Origin: Henricia sp. BOLD:AAB3569
Taxonomy: Eukaryota > Echinodermata > Asteroidea > Spinulosida > Echinasteridae
Reading direction: 5' to 3'
Length of the DNA: 64,000 nucleotides
Assembly (NCBI GenBank): GCA_037783545.1
Contig: JBBELK010001252.1
Span: forward strand, 1-64,000
Position numbers and translations under genes: made by a program. Shown in pieces: positions 13,533 to 23,329 of the stretch. The notes below the pieces were generated by a model. That model had not been told where the DNA came from. It saw only the letters and a list, made by a program, of their open reading frames with translations, and searched no databases. The number at the start of each line of letters is the position of its first letter. Positions within the stretch are counted from its first letter, which is position 1.

Positions 13533-16500
13533 GTGCGCAATATAGGGAGTTTAGGGCATGCAAAATTTGAAGTTCGTCGGAACATTTTTCGACCTCCAAA
13601 TTTTCCGACGTTTGGACCACACTTTGACCAAATTGCCGAGCCAAACTGCGGTGCGTTAACGACAGTCCGAATGACTGAGCATGCGCACAACTCAGGAGTA
13701 CCCCAAATAGGTGTGTACAGACAGCCACGGTTTGCGTGAGAGCAGTCAGGAAGCCTCAACCCAGTTTTTTCTAAACTTTGAAGTTTCTCTGCCATTTCCC
13801 GGCGAAAGTCTGTCAATTTTTTATGACAAGTGCGCAATATAGAGAGTTTAGGGCATGCAAAATTTGAAGTTCGTCGGAACATTTTTCGACCTCCAAATTT
13901 GCCGACGTTTGGACCACACTTTGACCAAATTGCCGAGCCAAACTGCGGTGCGTTAACGACAGTCCGAATGACTGAGCATGCGCACAACTCAGGAGTACCC
14001 CAAATAGGTGTGTACAGACAGCCACGGTTTGCGTGAGAGCAGTCAGGAAGCCTCAACCCAGTTTTTTCTAAACTTTGATATTTCTCTGCCATTTCCCGGC
14101 GAAAGTCTGTCAATTTTTTATGACAAGTGCGCAATATAGAGAGTTTAGGGCATGCAAAATTTGAAGTTCGTCGGAACATTTTTCGACCTCCAAATTTGCC
14201 GACGTTTGGACCACACTTTGACCAAATTGCCGAGCCAAACTGCGGTGCGTTAACGACAGTCCGAATGACTGAGCATGCGCACAACTCAGGAGTACCCCAA
14301 AGAGGTGTGTACAGACAGCCACGGTTTGCGTGAGAGCAGTCAGGAAGCCTCAACCCAGTTTTTTCTAAACTTTGAAATTTCTCTGCCATTTCCCGGCGAA
14401 AGTCTGTCAATTTTTTATGACAAGTGCGCAATATAGAGAGTTTAGGGCATGCAAAATTTGAAGTTCGTCGGAACATTTTTCGACCTCCAAATTTGCCGAC
14501 GTTTGGACCACACTTTGACCAAATTGCCGAGCCAAACTGCGGTGCGTTAACGACAGTCCGAATGACTGAGCATGCGCACAACTCAGGAGTACCCCAAAGA
14601 GGTGTGTACAGACAGCCACGGTTTGCGTGAGAGCAGTCAGGAAGCCTCAACCCAGTTTTTTCTAAACTTTGATATTTCTCTGCCATTTCCAGGCGAAAGT
14701 CTGTCAATTTTTTATGACAAGTGCGCAATATAGAGAGTTTAGGGCATGCAAAATTTGAAGTTCGTCGGAACATTTTTCGACCTCCAAATTTGCCGACGTT
14801 TGGACCACACTTTGACCAAATTGCCGAGCCAAACTGCGGTGCGTTAACGACAGTCCGAATGACTGAGCATGCGCACAACTGAGGAGTACCCCAAAGAGGT
14901 GTGTACAGACAGCCACGGTTTGCGTGAGAGCAGTCAGGAAGCCTCAACCCAGTTTTTTCTAAACTTTGAAATTTCTCTGCCATTTCCGGCGAAAGTCTGT
15001 CAATTTTTTATGACAAGTGCGCAATATAGAGAGTTTAGGGCATGCAAAATTTGAAGTTCGTCGGAACATTTTTCGACCTCCAAATTTGCCGACGTTTGGA
15101 CCACACTTTGACCAAATTGCCGAGCCAAACTGCGGTGCGTTAACGACAGTCCGAATGACTGAGCATGCGCACAACTCAGGAGTACCCCAAATAGGTGTGT
15201 ACAGACAGCCACGGTTTGCGTGAGAGCAGTCAGGAAGCCTCAACCAGTTTTTTCTAAACTTTGAAGTTTCTCTGCCATTTCCGGCGAAAGTCTGTCAATT
15301 TTTTATGACAAGTGCGCAATATAGAGAGTTTAGGGCATGCAAAATTTGAAGTTCGTCGAACATTTTTCGACCTCCAAATTTGCCGACGGACCACACTTTG
15401 ACCAAATTGCCGAGCCAAACTGCGGTGCGTTAACGACAGTCCGAATGACTGAGCATGCGCACAACTCAGGAGTACCCCAAATAGGTGTGTACAGACAGCC
15501 ACGGTTTGCGTGAGAGCAGTCAGGAAGCCTCAACCCAGTTTTTTCTAAACTTTGATATTTCTCTGCCATTTCCCGGCGAAAGTCTGTCAATTTTTTATGA
15601 CAAGTGCGCAATATAGAGAGTTTAGGGCATGCAAAATTTGAAGTTCGTCGGAACATTTTTCGACCTCCAAATTTGCCGACGTTTGGACCACACTTTGACC
15701 AAATTGCCGAGCCAAACTGCGGTGCGTTAACGACAGTCCGAATGACTGAGCATGCGCACAACTCAGGAGTACCCCAAATAGGTGTGTACAGACAGCCACG
15801 GTTTGCGTGAGAGCAGTCAGGAAGCCTCAACCCAGTTTTTTCTAAACTTTGATATTTCTCTGCCATTTCCCGGCGAAAGTCTGTCAATTTTTTATGACAA
15901 GTGCGCAATATAGAGAGTTTAGGGCATGCAAAATTTGAAGTTCGTCGGAACATTTTTCGACCTCCAAATTTGCCGACGTTTGGACCACACTTTGACCAAA
16001 TTGCCGAGCCAAACTGCGGTGCGTTAACGACAGTCCGAATGACTGAGCATGCGCACAACTCAGGAGTACCCCAAAGAGGTGTGTACAGACAGCCACGGTT
16101 TGCGTGAGAGCAGTCAGGAAGCCTCAACCCAGTTTTTTCTAAACTTTGAAATTTCTCTGCCATTTCCCGGCGAAAGTCTGTCAATTTTTTATGACAAGTG
16201 CGCAATATAGAGAGTTTAGGGCATGCAAAATTTGAAGTTCGTCGGAACATTTTTCGACCTCCAAATTTGCCGACGTTTGGACCACACTTTGACCAAATTG
16301 CCGAGCCAAACTGCGGTGCGTTAACGACAGTCCGAATGACTGAGCATGCGCACAACTCAGGAGTACCCCAAAGAGGTGTGTACAGACAGCCACGGTTTGC
16401 GTGAGAGCAGTCAGGAAGCCTCAACCCAGTTTTTTCTAAACTTTGATATTTCTCTGCCATTTCCAGGCGAAAGTCTGTCAATTTTTTATGACAAGTGCGC

Positions 16501-17682
16501 AATATAGAGAGTTTAGGGCATGCAAAATTTGAAGTTCGTCGGAACATTTTTCGACCTCCAAATTTGCCGACGTTTGGACCACACTTTGACCAAATTGCCG
16601 AGCCAAACTGCGGTGCGTTAACGACAGTCCGAATGACTGAGCATGCGCACAACTGAGGAGTACCCCAAAGAGGTGTGTACAGACAGCCACGGTTTGCGTG
16701 AGAGCAGTCAGGAAGCCTCAACCCAGTTTTTTCTAAACTTTGATATTTCTCTGCCATTTCCCGGCGAAAGTCTGTCAATTTTTTATGACAAGTGCGCAAT
16801 ATAGAGAGTTTAGGGCATGCAAAATTTGAAGTTCGTCGGAACATTTTTCGACCTCCAAATTTGCCGACGTTTGGACCACACTTTGACCAAATTGCCGAGC
16901 CAAACTGCGGTGCGTTAACGACAGTCCGAATGACTGAGCATGCGCACAACTCAGGAGTACCCCAAATAGGTGTGTACAGACAGCCACGGTTTGCGTGAGA
17001 GCAGTCAGGAAGCCTCAACCCAGTTTTTTCTAAACTTTGAAGTTTCTCTGCCATTTCCCGGCGAAAGTCTGTCAATTTTTTATGACAAGTGCGCAATATA
17101 GAGAGTTTAGGGCATGCAAAATTTGAAGTTCGTCGGAACATTTTTCGACCTCCAAATTTGCCGACGTTTGGACCACACTTTGACCAAATTGCCGAGCCAA
17201 ACTGCGGTGCGTTAACGACAGTCCGAATGACTGAGCATGCGCACAACTCAGGAGTACCCCAAATAGGTGTGTACAGACAGCCACGGTTTGCGTGAGAGCA
17301 GTCAGGAAGCCTCAACCCAGTTTTTTCTAAACTTTGATATTTCTCTGCCATTTCCCGGCGAAAGTCTGTCAATTTTTTATGACAAGTGCGCAATATAGAG
17401 AGTTTAGGGCATGCAAAATTTGAAGTTCGTCGGAACATTTTTCGACCTCCAAATTTGCCGACGTTTGGACCACACTTTGACCAAATTGCCGAGCCAAACT
17501 GCGGTGCGTTAACGACAGTCCGAATGACTGAGCATGCGCACAACTCAGGAGTACCCCAAAGAGGTGTGTACAGACAGCCACGGTTTGCGTGAGAGCAGTC
17601 AGGAAGCCTCAACCCAGTTTTTTCTAAACTTTGAAATTTCTCTGCCATTTCCCGGCGAAAGTCTGTCAATTTTTTATGACAA
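13533..17682 (+). repeat. Five-monomer higher-order repeat in copy A, disturbed
   Basis: The same five-monomer series seen at 23330-27189 is present from 13533 (ATAGGGAG, TTTTCCGACG, AAATAGG). Here two later head monomers (15017 and 16792) carry AAATTTGCCGACG instead of AAATTTTCCGACG. An additional AAATAGG/GATATTTC monomer sits at about 15312-15603, so the second series is one monomer longer. The fifth-position monomer at 16495 has GATATTTC where its counterparts have GAAATTTC. The repeat is therefore the same unit after local exchange or conversion. Confidence 0.75.
15312..15603 (+). repeat. Shortened satellite monomer (292 bp)
   Basis: This monomer lacks one G in the usual CGTCGGAAC (it reads CGTCGAAC near 15355) and lacks four bases in the usual CCGACGTTTGGACC (it reads CCGACGGACC near 15384-15393). 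It is the supernumerary monomer of the copy A five-monomer series. The small deletions shift the otherwise open minus-strand frame and help place the exchange. Confidence 0.75.
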
Positions 17683-19766
17683 GTGCGCAATATAGAGAGT
17701 TTAGGGCATGCAAAATTTGAAGTTCGTCGGAACATTTTTCGACCTCCAAATTTGCCGACGTTTGGACCACACTTTGACCAAATTGCCGAGCCAAACTGCG
17801 GTGCGTTAACGACAGTCCGAATGACTGAGCATGCGCACAACTCAGGAGTACCCCAAAGAGGTGTGTACAGACAGCCACGGTTTGCGTGAGAGCAGTCAGG
17901 AAGCCTCAACCCAGTTTTTTCTAAACTTTGAAATTTCTCTGCCATTTCCCGGCGAAAGTCTGTCAATTTTTTATGACAAGTGCGCAATATAGAGAGTTTA
18001 GGGCATGCAAAATTTGAAGTTCGTCGGAACATTTTTCGACCTCCAAATTTGCCGACGTTTGGACCACACTTTGACCAAATTGCCGAGCCAAACTGCGGTG
18101 CGTTAACGACAGTCCGAATGACTGAGCATGCGCACAACTCAGGAGTACCCCAAAGAGGTGTGTGCAGACAGCCACGGTTTGCGTGAGAGCAGTCAGGAAG
18201 CCTCAACCCAGTTTTTTCTAAACTTTGAAATTTCTCTGCCATTTCCCGGCGAAAGTCTGTCAATTTTTTATGACAAGTGCGCAATATAGAGAGTTTAGGG
18301 CATGCAAAATTTGAAGTTCGTCGGAACATTTTTCGACCTCCAAATTTGCCGACGTTTGGACCACACTTTGACCAAATTGCCGAGCCAAACTGCGGTGCGT
18401 TAACGACAGTCCGAATGACTGAGCATGCGCACAACTCAGGAGTACCCCAAAGAGGTGTGTACAGACAGCCACGGTTTGCGTGAGAGCAGTCAGGAAGCCT
18501 CAACCCAGTTTTTTCTAAACTTTGAAATTTCTCTGCCATTTCCCGGCGAAAGTCTGTCAATTTTTTATGACAAGTGCGCAATATAGAGAGTTTAGGGCAT
18601 GCAAAATTTGAAGTTCGTCGGAACATTTTTCGACCTCCAAATTTGCCGACGTTTGGACCACACTTTGACCAAATTGCCGAGCCAAACTGCGGTGCGTTAA
18701 CGACAGTCCGAATGACTGAGCATGCGCACAACTCAGGAGTACCCCAAAGAGGTGTGTGCAGACAGCCACGGTTTGCGTGAGAGCAGTCAGGAAGCCTCAA
18801 CCCAGTTTTTTCTAAACTTTGAAATTTCTCTGCCATTTCCCGGCGAAAGTCTGTCAATTGTTTATGACAAGTGCGCAATATAGAGAGTTTAGGGCATGCA
18901 AAATTTGAAGTTCGTCGGAACATTTTTCGACCTCCAAATTTTCCGACGTTTGGACCACACTTTGACCAAATTGCCGAGCCAAACTGCGGTGCGTTAACGA
19001 CAGTCCGAATGACTGAGCATGTGCACAACTCAGGAGTACCCCAAAGAGGTGTGTACAGACAGCCACGGTTTGCGTGAGAGCAGTCAGGAAGCCTCAACCC
19101 AGTTTTTTCTAAACTTTGAAATTTCTCTGCCATTTCCCGGCGAAAGTCTGTCAATTTTTTTATGACAAGTGCGCAATATAGAGAGTTTAGGGCACGCAAA
19201 ATTTGAAGTTCGTCGGAACATTTTTCGACCTACAAATTTGCCGACGTTTGGACCACACTTTGACCAAATTGCCGAGCCAAACTGCGGTGCGTTAACGACA
19301 GTCCGAATGACTGAGCATGCGCACAACTCAGGAGTACCCCAAAGAGGTGTGTACAGACAGCCACGGTTTGCGTGAGAGCAGTCAGGAAGCCTCAACCCAG
19401 TTTTTTCTAAACTTTGAAATTTCTCTGCCATTTCCCGGCGAAAGTCTGTCAATTTTTTATGACAAGTGCGCAATATAGAGAGTTTAGGGCATGCAAAATT
19501 TGAAGTTCGTCGGAACATTTTTCGACCTCCAAATTTGCCGACGTTTGGACCACACTTTGACCAAATTGCCGAGCAAAACTGCGGTGCGTTAACGACAGTC
19601 CGAATGACTGAGCATGCGCACAACTCAGGAGTACCCCAAAGAGGTGTGTACAGACAGCCACGGTTTGCGTGAGAGCAGTCAGGAAGCCTCAACCCAGTTT
19701 TTTCTAAACTTTGAAATTTCTCTGCCATTTCCCGGCGAAAGTCTGTCAATTTTGTATGACAAGTGC

Positions 19767-19781
19767 GCAATATAGAGAGTT
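19767..19781 (+). repeat. Target-site duplication, left of SINE 1
   Basis: GCAATATAGAGAGTT, ordinary satellite sequence, lies directly before the SINE tail and is repeated exactly at 20065-20079 on the other side. A perfect 15-bp duplication is the expected footprint of LINE-mediated target-primed insertion. Confidence 0.93.
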
Positions 19782-19793
19782 GTTGTTGTTGTT
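19782..19793 (-). repeat. Simple-repeat tail of SINE 1
   Basis: On the plus strand this is (GTT)4, continuing a GTT that belongs to the target-site duplication; on the SINE strand it is an (AAC)n tail. Trinucleotide tails in place of poly(A) are typical of tRNA-type SINEs mobilised by LINEs with 3'-end recognition. Confidence 0.8.
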
Positions 19794-19802
19794 GTATATT
19801 TT

Positions 19803-19837
19803 ATGGCATCTTCGGCAACTAAGGCCCTTTATGCCAT
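19803..19837 (-). other. 3' hairpin of SINE 1
   Basis: ATGGCAT (19803-19809) and ATGCCAT (19831-19837) are perfect 7-bp inverted arms around a 21-nt loop close to the SINE's 3' end. Many SINEs share a 3' stem-loop with the LINE that mobilises them, so this part may be LINE-derived. That origin is inferred. Confidence 0.55.
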
Positions 19838-19997
19838 CAACTATACGGTTTTAGCTAACTATACTATATTATCAACTTGAGATGACGAAGAAGGAGTTAC
19901 AGTTTTAGAAGTGGGAGGAAAACCCCCAGAGAAATGCCCCAGGGGAAAACCCACGCGGTCAAGCAGGGACTGCAAACCCAATCCACATACACGCCCC

Positions 19998-20008
19998 GGA
20001 TTCGAACC
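19998..20008 (-). promoter_or_regulatory. Pol III B box of SINE 1
   Basis: The minus-strand sequence GGTTCGAATCC fits the B-box consensus GGTTCGANTCC at every position. TFIIIC binding to this internal promoter element is how tRNA-type SINEs are transcribed. Whether it is active inside a satellite array is unknown. Confidence 0.88.
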
Positions 20009-20040
20009 CGGGACCCCAGAGGTGAAAGGCGAGGAAAGAA

Positions 20041-20051
20041 CCCGTACGCCA
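20041..20051 (-). promoter_or_regulatory. Probable Pol III A box of SINE 1
   Basis: The minus-strand TGGCGTACGGG lies near the element's 5' end, 32 bp before the B box. It resembles the A-box consensus TRGCNNAGYNGG but is one base short. Position and partial match support the call. Confidence 0.6.
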
Positions 20052-20064
20052 ACCCGACCGCCCC

Positions 20065-20079
20065 GCAATATAGAGAGTT
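20065..20079 (+). repeat. Target-site duplication, right of SINE 1
   Basis: This exact repeat of the 15 bp at 19767-19781 directly follows the SINE head. The interrupted monomer then continues with TAGGGCATGC. Confidence 0.93.
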
Positions 20080-22777
20080 TAGGGCATGCAAAATTTGAAG
20101 TTCGTCGGAACATTTTTCGACCTCCAAATTTGCCGACGTTTGGACCACACTTTCACCAAATTGCCGAGCCAAACTGCGGTGCGTTAACGACAGTCCGAAT
20201 GACTGAGCATGCGCACAACTCAGGAGTACCCCAAAGAGGTGTGTACAGACAGCCACGGTTTGCGTGAGAGCAGTCAGGAAGCCTCAACCCAGTTTTTTCT
20301 AAACTTTGAAATTTCTATGCCATTTCCCGGCGAAAGTCTGTCAATTTTTTATGACAAGTGCGCAATATAGAGAGTTTAGGGCATGCAAAATTTGAAGTTC
20401 GTCGGAACATTTTTCGACCTCCAAATTTGCCGACGTTTGGACCACACTTTGACCAAATTGCCGAGCCAAACTGCGGTGCGTTAACGACAGTCCGAATGAC
20501 TGAGCATGCGCACAACTCAGGAGTACCCCAAAGAGGTGTGTACAGACAGCCACGGTTTGCGTGAGAGCAGTCAGGAAGCCTCAACCCAGTTTTTTCTAAA
20601 CTTTGAAATTTCTCTGCCATTTCCCGGCGAAAGTCTGTCAATTTTTGTATGACAAGTGCGCAATATAGAGAGTTTAGGGCATGCAAAATTTGAAGTTCGT
20701 CGGAACATTTTTCGACCTCCAAATTTGCCGACGTTTGGACCACACTTTGACCAAATTGCCGAGCCAAACTGCGGTGCGTTAACGACAGTCCGAATGACTG
20801 AGCATGCGCACAACTCAGGAGTACCCCAAAGAGGTGTGTACAGACAGCCACGGTTTGCGTGAGAGCAGTCAGGAAGCCTCAACCCAGTTTTTTCTAAACT
20901 TTGAAATTTCTCTGCCATTTCCCGGCGAAAGTCTGTCAATTTTTGTATGACAAGTGCGCAATATAGAGAGTTTAGGGCATGCAAAATTTGAAGTTCGTCG
21001 GAACATTTTTCGACCTCCAAATTTGCCGACGTTTGGACCACACTTTGACCAAATTGCCGAGCCAAACTGCGGTGCGTTAACGACAGTCCGAATGACTGAG
21101 CATGCGCACAACTCAGGAGTACCCCAAAGAGGTGTGTACAGACAGCCACGGTTTGCGTGAGAGCAGTCAGGAAGCCTCAACCCAGTTTTTTCTAAACTTT
21201 GAAATTTCTCTGCCATTTCCCGGCGAAAGTCTGTCAATTTTTTATGACAAGTGCGCAATATAGAGAGTTTAGGGCATGCAAAATTTGAAGTTCGTCGGAA
21301 CATTTTTCGACCTCCAAATTTGCCGACGTTTGGACCACACTTTGACCAAATTGCCGAGCCAAACTGCGGTGCGTTAACGACAGTTCGAATGACTGAGCAT
21401 GCGCACAACTCAGGAGTACCCCAAATAGGTGTGTACAGACAGCCACGGTTTGCGTGAGAGCAGTCAGGAAGCCTCAACCCAGTTTTTTCTAAACTTTGAA
21501 ATTTCTCTGCCATTTCCCGGCGAAAGTCTGTCAATTTTTTATGACAAGTGCGCAATATAGAGAGTTTAGGGCATGCACAATTTGAAGTTCGTCGGAACAT
21601 TTTTCGACCTCCAAATTTGCCGACGTTTGGACCACACTTTGACCAAATTGCCGAGCCAAACTGCGGTGCGTTAACGACAGTCCGAATGACTGAGCATGCG
21701 CACAACTCAGGAGTACCCCAAAGAGGTGTGTACAGACAGCCACGGTTTGCGTGAGAGCAGTCAGGAAGCCTCAACCCAGTTTTTTCTAAACTTTGAAATT
21801 TCTCTGCCATTTCCCGGCGAAAGTCTGTCAATTTGTTATGACAAGTGCGCAATATAGAGAGTTTAGGGCATGCAAAATTTGAAGTTCGTCGGAACATTTT
21901 TCGACCTCCAAATTTGCCGACGTTTGGACCACACTTTGACCAAATTGCCGAGCCAAACTGCGGTGCGTTAACGACAGTCCGAATGACTGAGCATGCGCAC
22001 AACTCAGGAGTACCCCAAAGAGGTGTGTACAGACAGCCACGGTTTGCGTGAGAGCAGTCAGGAAGCCTCAACCCAGTTTTTTCTAAACTTTGAAATTTCT
22101 CTGCCATTTCCCGGCGAAAGTCTGTCAATTTTTTATGACAAGTGCGCAATATAGAGAGTTTAGGGCATGCAAAATTTGAAGTTCGTCGGAACATTTTTCG
22201 ACCTCCAAATTTGCCGACGTTTGGACCACACTTTGACCAAATTGCCGAGCCAAACTGCGGTGCGTTAACGACAGTCCGAATGACTGAGCATGCGCACAAC
22301 TCAGGAGTACCCCAAAGAGGTGTGTACAGACAGCCACGGTTTGCGTGAGAGCAGTCAGGAAGCCTCAACCCAGTTTTTTCTAAACTTTGATATTTCTCTG
22401 CCATTTCCCGGCGAAAGTCTGTCAATTTTTTATGACAAGTGCGCAATATAGAGAGTTTAGGGCATGCAAAATTTGAAGTTCGTCGGAACATTTTTCGACC
22501 TCCAAATTTGCCGACGTTTGGACCACACTTTGACCAAATTGCCGAGCCAAACTGCGGTGCGTTAACGACAGTCCGAATGACTGAGCATGCGCACAACTCA
22601 GGAGTACCCCAAAGAGGTGTGTACAGACAGCCACGGTTTGCGTGAGAGCAGTCAGGAAGCCTCAACCCAGTTTTTTCTAAACTTTGAAATTTCTCTGCCA
22701 TTTCCCGGCGAAAGTCTGTCAATTTTTTATGACAAGTGCGCAATATAGAGAGTTTAGGGCATGCAAAATTTGAAGTT

Positions 22778-22813
22778 CGTCGGAACATTTTTCGACCTCC
22801 AAATTTTCCGACG
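22778..22813 (+). other. 8-bp inverted repeat in a TTTTCCGACG-type monomer
   Basis: CGTCGGAA (22778-22785) and TTCCGACG (22806-22813) are perfect inverted arms with a 20-nt loop. In ordinary monomers only the inner six bases pair (CGTCGG/CCGACG). The same longer arms occur in the monomers starting at 13533, 18871, 23330, 24815, 26300, 28675, 42052 and 44433. Confidence 0.7.
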
Positions 22814-23329
22814 TTTGGACCACACTTTGACCAAATTGCCGAGCCAAACTGCGGTGCGTTAACGACAGTCCGAATGACTGAGCATGCGCACAACTCAGGA
22901 GTACCCCAAATAGGTGTGTACAGACAGCCACGGTTTGCGTGAGAGCAGTCAGGAAGCCTCAACCCAGTTTTTTCTAAACTTTGAAGTTTCTCTGCCATTT
23001 CCCGGCGAAAGTCTGTCAATTTTTTATGACAAGTGCGCAATATAGAGAGTTTAGGGCATGCAAAATTTGAAGTTCGTCGGAACATTTTTCGACCTCCAAA
23101 TTTGCCGACGTTTGGACCACACTTTGACCAAATTGCCGAGCCAAACTGCGGTGCGTTAACGACAGTCCGAATGACTGAGCATGCGCACAACTCAGGAGTA
23201 CCCCAAAGAGGTGTGTACAGACAGCCACGGTTTGCGTGAGAGCAGTCAGGAAGCCTCAACCCAGTTTTTTCTAAACTTTGAAATTTCTCTGCCATTTCCA
23301 GGCGAAAGTCTGTCAATTTTTTATGACAA

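Larger units (their letters stand above)
19782..20064 (-). mobile_element. tRNA-derived SINE, copy 1 (283 bp, reverse orientation)
   Basis: Read on the minus strand the element starts GGGGCGGTCGGGTTGGCG, a tRNA-like head. It has a degenerate A box (TGGCGTACGGG, 20041-20051) and a perfect B box (GGTTCGAATCC, 19998-20008) within a T-arm-like stem. A GC-rich body with GTGGGTTTTCCCC and TTTTCCTCCCAC follows, resembling the conserved central domains of several animal SINE superfamilies; I cannot assign it to one. The 3' part holds a short hairpin and ends in an (AAC)n tail. It is non-autonomous and would have been mobilised by a LINE reverse transcriptase. It is flanked by a 15-bp target-site duplication. 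It is identical to the copy at 29586-29868 as far as I can read. Any open frame through it is incidental. Confidence 0.92.
12348..20953 (+). repeat. Large higher-order block, copy A (~8.6 kb)
   Basis: This stretch matches 22142-30757 monomer by monomer in the order of diagnostic variants. The variants include CCAAATAGGTG versus CCAAAGAGGTG, TTTGAAGTTTC and TTTGATATTTC versus TTTGAAATTTC, AACTGAGGAG versus AACTCAGGAG, TTCCAGGCG versus TTCCCGGCG, and AAATTTTCCGACG versus AAATTTGCCGACG. Rare private changes are also shared: GTGTGTGCAGAC, GAGCATGTGCAC, AGGGCACGCAAAA, GACCTACAAATTTG and GAGCAAAACTG. The block ends with the SINE and two monomers carrying TTTTTGTATGAC. The boundaries are approximate, placed where the variant order stops matching. 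Confidence 0.85.

Noticed and set aside
19985-20064. A functional tRNA gene
   Set aside because: The T-arm and B box are good, but the A box is short, I could not form a credible acceptor stem and anticodon arm, and the sequence continues into a SINE body and tail with a target-site duplication.
19911-20267. Plus-strand ORF of 118 residues and minus-strand ORF of 119 residues across SINE 1 (same at 29715-30071 for SINE 2)
   Set aside because: Both run from the SINE into satellite sequence. The PGFEPGTP-like stretch is the translated B-box region of a tRNA-type SINE, a common false gene call.
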